The notes under the pieces are model-generated. The model saw nothing but the letters and a program-made list of their open reading frames with translations. It was not told where the DNA came from and did not search any database. Of a DNA stretch of 64,000 bases, positions 59,029-64,000 are shown in pieces; the first letter of the stretch is position 1; each line of letters begins with the position of its first letter. The DNA lies in the NCBI RefSeq assembly GCF_037975245.1, contig NC_092565.1, positions 11,652,499-11,716,498 on the forward strand. Direction: 5' to 3'. This DNA is from Apostichopus japonicus. Taxonomy: Eukaryota > Echinodermata > Holothuroidea > Aspidochirotida > Stichopodidae. The position numbers and the translations under genes were made by a program.

Positions 59029-59654
59029 TCGAGTCGATCCGATACTCGAGAAGGCCTTCAATATCTGTCGTATGTGTATAAATGTCATGGTTGGACTCGT
59101 GCAAGATATATCCGGGAGCAACCCCGACACTCCTCTGAAAATACGGGTTGCTCCCAGGTGAGAAGGTCGATTGTGTGGTCGATGGCACGAGTGTCATGCG
59201 ACCGGGCGTGGGCCGAGTATTTAGCCGACGGTGACGGTGACACTCGCCCCGTGAAGAAACGGTCAGATATCGAGCTTTCATCACGGGACCCGTTCGGGCT
59301 TGTTGCCGTTGCTGCGACCATGTGTTGCACTCGGCGCTCTGTACGGGCTTTTTCATCCAAGCAACGAATGCACGCTCGAGGCGTGCGATTGCTCTCCTCT
59401 ATAACAGTGGACGAGCCGTCGCCCTCCCGCGTCGCTTCGAACCGGTCCCGTGTCCAAGGCGGGACCACTGCGACTCCTCTCGAAACGACCCAGTCGACTC
59501 GGGTAGAGATATACACCTCGAGAATCCCTTCGGGCGGTTCTTCGATCACTGTACCGTAATAGCACGGCATCGAAGGTTGAGGATTGAGAGAGAAAGGGGA
59601 GTGCGAGAGCGACTCCAGGATGGCGAACGGGCCTAGCCCGGTTCCGTCGACCGT
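59029..59654 (+). other. 5' ETS-like segment 22 (B-type patch)
   Basis: 626 bp with the same B-type patch as segment 4 (near 59,236-59,253) but with a full 3' end, so the patch and the 3' deletion of segment 4 are separate events. Confidence 0.65.
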
Positions 59655-59830
59655 TACCTGGTTGATCCTGCCAGTAGTCATATGCTTGTCTCGAAGATTA
59701 AGCAATGCACGGCTAAGTACAATCCTGAACATACAAGAGAAACTGCAGATGGCTCAATAGATCAGTTATGGTTTATTGGAGAAAGTCTTATACCATGGAT
59801 AACTGTGGTAATTCTAGAGCTTATACTAAT
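59655..59830 (+). pseudogene. 18S rRNA 5' fragment, copy 20
   Basis: CAATAG variant, as in copies 4 and 17. Confidence 0.92.
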
Positions 59831-60182
59831 GAGAGAGAAAGGAAAAGGGAGAAGAGAGAAGGCTTCTCGCGTTGCTTGGTGGATGGCACGAGTGTCATGC
59901 GACCGGGCGGAGGGCAGAGTCGTAGGCCGAAGGCGACGGCAGGCCGGCCCGATCTACCCGCAGAGATGAGAGAGAAAGTAGAATGGAGAGATGAAGAATG
60001 AGAGAGGAAGGAGAAGAGAGAAGGCTTCTCGCGTTGCTTGGTGGCTGGCACGAGTGTCATGCGACCGGGCGGAGGGCAGAGCGGCAGGCCGAAGGCGACG
60101 GCAGGCCGGCCCGATTCACCCGCAGAGATCTGGATCTCGTTCGAGAATTCGAGATCTCGTGGGGGCAGTCGGGAGGGGGCAT

Positions 60183-60645
60183 TCGAGTCGATCCGAGACT
60201 CGTGAAGGCTTTCAATATCTGTCGTGTGTGTATAAATGTCATGGTTGGACACTTGCGGGCCCTCTCGTAGGGTCGGCCGTCGTTTCTTCGCGACCATGTG
60301 TTGCAACTCGGCGCTCTCACGGGGTTCATCCACTCCCCCCCGTGAGCAGAGGTGTCCCTCCGTGCACACGTATATATCAACGTTCAGATATGAAGCTTTC
60401 GCGGACGGGAGTCCACCCGAGACTCGAAAAGGCTCCTTGCCTGTGGTGCGTAAATATTTTTGCACGTCTAGACTCTTGCTGGCCTTCTCGGTAGGGTCAG
60501 CCGTCGTTTCATCGCGACCATGTGTTGCAACTCGGCGCTCAGAACGGGGGTTTTCACCCACTCGCCCCGTGAGCAGAAGATTCTTTCGTGCATATTATCT
60601 ACAAACCCAGATATTGAGCTTTTTCATTTGCAGAACCCCCGGTGG
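60183..60645 (+). repeat. Module B, copy 17
   Basis: 463 bp, standard, with TCATTTGCAG near its end. Confidence 0.9.
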
Positions 60646-61011
60646 AGAAGAGAGAAGAGAGAGAAGAGAGAGAGAGGAGAGATGAAAGGGAGAAGAGAGA
60701 AGGCTTCTCGCGTTGCTTGGTGGATGGCACGAGTGTCATGCGACCTGGCGGAGGGTAGAGCGGCAGGCCGAAGGCGACGGCAGGCCGGCCCGATTCACCC
60801 GCAGAGATCTGGATCTCGTTCGAGAATTCGAGATCTCGTGGGGGGCAGTCGGGAGGGGCAGTCGACCAGAGAGAAAGGAGAAGGGAGAGATGAGAGATGA
60901 GAGAGAAAGGAGAAGGGAGAAGAGAGTAGGCTTCTCGCGTTGCTTGGTGGATGGCACGAGTGTCATGCGACCTGGCAGAGTGGCGGGTCGAAGGCGACGG
61001 CAGGCCGGCCC

Positions 61012-61614
61012 AATGCATCTGCAAGATCTGACCCTCGTTCGAGATTTTGAGATCTCTTTAGTGTAGCGGGTATTGGCTTAAGTGTGTGATCCAATGGTCA
61101 GAACGAGTGGGCAGAGTGAATCGGATTCTATATATGAGGGGGGTTGTAGAGTCGATCCAAGACTCGAGAAGGCTTTTAATATCTGTCGTGGGTGTATAAA
61201 TGTCATGGTTGGACACTTGCGGGCCCTCTCGTAGGGTCGGCCGTCGTTTCTTCGCGACCATGTGTTGCAACTCGGCGCTCTCACGGGGTTCATCCACTCC
61301 CCCCCCCCCCGTGAGCAGAGGTGTCCCTCCGTGCACACGTATATATCAACGTTCAGATATGAAGCTTTCGCGGACGGGAGTCCACCCGAGACTCGAAAAG
61401 GCTCCTTGCCTGTGGTGCGTAAATATTTTTGCACGTCTAGACTCTTGCTGGCCTTCTCGGTAGGGTCAGCCGTCGTTTCATCGCGACCATGTGTTGCAAC
61501 TCTGCGCTCAGAACGGGGGTTTTCACCCACTCGCCCCGTGAGCAGAAGATTCTTTCGTGCATATTATCTACAAACCCAGATATTGAGCTTTTTCATCCGC
61601 AGAACCCCCTGTGG
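61012..61614 (+). repeat. Module C-B, copy 19
   Basis: 603 bp; 12-C run at 61299-61310; starts AATGCATCTG. Confidence 0.9.
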
Positions 61615-62133
61615 AGAAGAGAGAGAAGAGAGAGAGGAGAGATGAAAGGGAGAAGAGAGAAGGCTTCTCGCGTTGCTTGGTGGATGGCACGAGTGTCATG
61701 CGACCTGGCGGAGGGTAGAGCGGCAGGCCGAAGGCGACGGCAGGCCGGCCCGATTCACCCGCAGAGATCTGGATCTCGTTCGAGAATTCGAGATCTCGTG
61801 GGGGACAGTCGGGAGGGGCAGTCGATCAGAGAGAAAGGAGAAGGGAGAGATGAGAGATGAGAGAGAAAGGAGAAGTGAGAAGGGAGAAGGCTTCTCGTGT
61901 TTTTTGTTGGTTGGCACAAGTGTCATGAGAGAAAGGAGAGATGATAGCGAAGGGAGAAGAGAGAAGGATTCTCGCGTTGCTTGGTGATTGGCACGAGTGT
62001 CATGCGACCGTGCGGAGGGCAGAGTCGCAGGCCGAAGGCCGAAGGCGACGGCAGGCCGGCCCGATTCACCCACAGAGATCATCGGTCTCGTTCGAAGTTT
62101 CGAGATCTCGTGGGGGGTAGTCGGGAGGGGTAG

Positions 62134-62757
62134 TCGAGTCGATCCGATACTCGAGAAGGCCTTCAATATCTGTCGTATGTGTATAAATGTCATGGTTGGA
62201 CTCGTGCAAGATATATCCGGGAGCAACCCCGACACTCCTCTGAAAATACGGGTTGCTCCCAGGTGAGAAGGTCGATTGTGTGGTCGATGGCACGAGTGTC
62301 ATGCGACCGGGCGAGGGCCGAGTATTTAGCCGACGGTGACGGCAGGCCGCCCGATGGAGAAACGGTCAGATATCGAGCTTTCATCACGGGACCCGTTCGG
62401 GCTTGTTGCCGTTGCTGCGACCATGTGTTGCACTCGGCGCTCTGTACGGGCTTTTTCATCCAAGCAACGAATGCACGCTCGAGGCGTGCGATTGCTCTCC
62501 TCTATAATAGTGGACGAGCCGTCGCCCTCCCGCGTCGCTTCGAACCGGTCCCGTGTCCAAGGCGGGACCACTGCGACTCCTCTCGAAACGACCCAGTCGA
62601 CTCTGGTAGAGATATACACCTCGAGAATCCCTTCGGGCGGTTCTTCGATCACTGTACCGTAATAGCACGGCATCGAAGGTTGAGGATTGAGAGAGAAAGG
62701 GGAGTAAGAGAGCGACTCCAGGATGGCGAACGGGCCTAGCCCGGTTCCGTCGACCGT
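62134..62757 (+). other. 5' ETS-like segment 23
   Basis: 624 bp; GAGTAAGAGAG near 62,703 and a TATAATAGTGG change shared with segment 7. Confidence 0.65.
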
Positions 62758-62933
62758 TACCTGGTTGATCCTGCCAGTAGTCATATGCTTGTCTCGAAGA
62801 TTTAGCAATGCACGGCTAAGTACAATCCTGAACATACAAGAGAAACTGCAGATGGCTCATTAGATCAGTTATGGTTTATTGGAGAAAGTCTTATACCATG
62901 GATAACTGTGGTAATTCTAGAGCTTATACTAAT
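62758..62933 (+). pseudogene. 18S rRNA 5' fragment, copy 21
   Basis: GATTTAGC variant followed by GAGAGAGGAAGG, the same combination as copy 1 about 61.6 kb away. Confidence 0.92.
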
Positions 62934-63285
62934 GAGAGAGGAAGGAAAAGGGAGAAGAGAGAAGGCTTCTCGCGTTGCTTGGTGGATGGCACGAGTGTCA
63001 TGCGACCGGGCGGAGGGCAGAGTCGTAGGCCGAAGGCGACGGCAGGCCGGCCCGATCCACCCGCAGAGATGAGAGAGAAAGTAGAATGGAGAGATGAAGA
63101 ATGAGAGAGGAAGGAGAAGAGAGAAGGCTTCTCGCGTTGCTTGGTGGCTGGCACGAGTGTCATGCGACCGGGCGGAGGGCAGAGCGGCAGGCCGAAGGCG
63201 ACGGCAGGCCGGGCCGATTCACCCGCAGAGATCTGAATCTCGTTCGAGAATTCGAGATCTCGTGGGGGGCAGTCGGGAGGGGCAT

Positions 63286-63664
63286 TCGAGTCGATCCGAG
63301 ACTCGTGAAGGCTTTCAATATCTGTCGTGTGTGTATAAATGTCATGGTTGGACACTTGCGGGCCCTCTCGTAGGGTCGGCCGTCGTTTCTTCGCGACCAT
63401 GTGTTGCAACTCGGCGCTCTCACGGGGTTCATCCACTCCCCCCGTGAGCAGAGGTGTCCCTCCGTGCTGACGTATATATCAACGTTCAGATATGAACGTT
63501 TCATCGTTTCATCGCGATATCAACGTTTCATCGCGACCATGTGTTGCAACTCGGCGCTCAGAACGGGGGTTTTCACCCACTCGCCCCGTGAGCAGAAGAT
63601 TCTTTCGTGCATATTATCTACAAACCCAGATATTGAGCTTTTTCACCCGCAGAATCCCCGGTGG
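63286..63664 (+). repeat. Module B, copy 18 (rearranged)
   Basis: 379 bp. The middle (about 63,495-63,536) is replaced by short repeats of CGTTTCATCG, deleting the half-1/half-2 boundary. Confidence 0.9.
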
Positions 63665-64000
63665 AGAAGAGAGAAGAGAGAGAAGAGAGAGAGAGGAGAG
63701 ATGAAAGGGAGAAGAGAGAAGGCTTCTCGCGTTGCTTGGTGGATGGCACGAGTGTCATGCGACCTGGCGGAGGGTAGAGCGGCAGGCCGAAGGCGACGGC
63801 AGGCCGGCCCGATTCACCCGCAGAGATCTGGATCTCGTTCGAGAATTCGAGATCTCGTGGGGGGCAGTCGGGAGGGGCAGTCGATCAGAGAGAAAGGAGA
63901 AGGGAGAGATGAGAGATGAGAGAGAAAGGAGAGGGGAGAAGGGAGAAGAGAGAAGGCATCTCGCGTTGTTCGGTGGATGGCACAAGTGTCATGAGAGAAA

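Larger units (their letters stand above)
56829..59654 (+). repeat. Array unit 19 (2,826 bp)
   Basis: A blocks at 57005-57193, 57433-57902 and 58503-59028. Only one A copy follows the 18S fragment, and B is half length. It matches unit 3 in its upstream ETS end (GCGATAGCG, GCGACAGGG) and in the half-length B. Confidence 0.9.
59655..62757 (+). repeat. Array unit 20 (3,103 bp)
   Basis: A blocks at 59831-60182, 60646-61011 and 61615-62133. Closely matches unit 4, including CAATAG in the 18S fragment and GATCTACCCGC after it. Confidence 0.9.
1..64000. repeat. rDNA spacer/ETS-derived tandem array
   Basis: The whole window is a head-to-tail array whose units each carry A subrepeats, B and C-B modules, an ETS-like segment and a 5' fragment of 18S rRNA, all on the + strand. 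21 18S fragments and 23 ETS-like segments can be placed. No unit is inverted and no non-array sequence was found at either edge, so the array extends beyond the window. It may be the intergenic spacer of a functional rDNA locus or a satellite derived from it; no full rRNA gene is present to decide. Open reading frames are only passive products of the repeat and recur with it in several frames on both strands. Confidence 0.93.
62758..64000 (+). repeat. Array unit 21 (right-truncated)
   Basis: A blocks at 62934-63285 and 63665-64000. Shares with unit 1 the GATTTAGC 18S variant, GAGAGAGGAAGG just after the fragment and GGCCGGGCCGATTC in the A copy. Its B module is rearranged. The window ends inside an A block. 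Confidence 0.88.

Noticed and set aside
1115-62933. A functional fragmented SSU rRNA encoded in pieces
   Set aside because: The same first piece is repeated 21 times and no other SSU or LSU piece is present; two copies have a deletion in a near-universal stretch. Truncated rDNA copies are the simpler reading.
1-64000. Many open frames of 60-268 codons on both strands that look like a large family of Arg-, Ser- and Pro-rich proteins
   Set aside because: They recur with the array period in several overlapping frames, change frame at repeat junctions, run through ETS and 18S sequence, and have the composition of GA tracts read in different frames. Few stops are expected in such purine-rich sequence.
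1-64000. CRISPR array
   Set aside because: Repeats are hundreds of bases to kilobases long with related, not unique, intervening sequence, and the rRNA fragment shows a eukaryotic source.
1-64000. Transposable element array (LTR or other mobile element)
   Set aside because: No transposase or reverse transcriptase motif, terminal inverted repeat or target-site duplication was seen. The modules are explained by promoter, ETS and 18S duplication.
1-64000. Assignment to a particular animal group from the 18S fragment
   Set aside because: Only the first 170 nt are present and they are divergent at usually conserved sites, so any name would be a guess without a database search.

Overview
The window is one continuous head-to-tail tandem array with no recognisable protein-coding gene, tRNA or complete rRNA gene. 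Its landmark is the 5' end of a eukaryotic small-subunit (18S) rRNA gene, starting TACCTGGTTGATCCTGCCAG. It recurs 21 times on the + strand, and every copy stops at the same point after about 170-176 nt. No downstream 18S, 5.8S or 28S sequence was seen. The array is therefore built from ribosomal DNA spacer, promoter and 5' external transcribed spacer (ETS) sequence: either a very long rDNA intergenic spacer or an rDNA-derived satellite. The source is a eukaryote, and the rRNA looks animal-like. I cannot name the taxon, because the fragment differs from the usual eukaryotic sequence at normally conserved positions.

A standard unit is about 3.0-3.25 kb (extremes 1.4 and 5.5 kb). Its order is: (1) 18S 5' fragment, 176 bp; (2) A subrepeats, about 150-200 bp each, separated by purine-rich GA tracts; (3) module B, about 463 bp, a dimer of two diverged ~223-bp half-repeats with a variable poly-C run; (4) more A subrepeats; (5) module C (a unique ~100 bp segment) joined to a second B module, about 598 bp together; (6) more A subrepeats, the last carrying a T6 run; (7) an ETS-like segment, about 624 or 637 bp, that runs directly into the next 18S fragment. 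All modules point the same way.

A 40-bp promoter-like box containing TATAAATGTCATGGTTGG opens each B, C-B and ETS module, giving about 59 copies in 64 kb. By analogy with spacer promoters of animal rDNA, these could be RNA polymerase I promoters; this is inference. Homology between A and ETS, and between B and ETS, suggests that most of the spacer grew by repeated duplication of one promoter-ETS region.

Region by region: 1-14.6 kb holds near-standard units; 14.6-23.3 kb holds shortened units (one only 1.4 kb); 23.3-29.7 kb includes an ETS with no 18S; 29.7-35.2 kb is a 5.5-kb unit made of extra C-B modules and an ETS/B recombinant; 35.2-64 kb returns to near-standard units with one expanded A block (43.7-44.7 kb) and one 1.9-kb unit. 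Shared rare variants link distant units (around 1 kb with 63 kb, 7.5 kb with 57 kb, 11.5 kb with 50 and 60 kb), which points to unequal crossing-over, block duplication and gene conversion.
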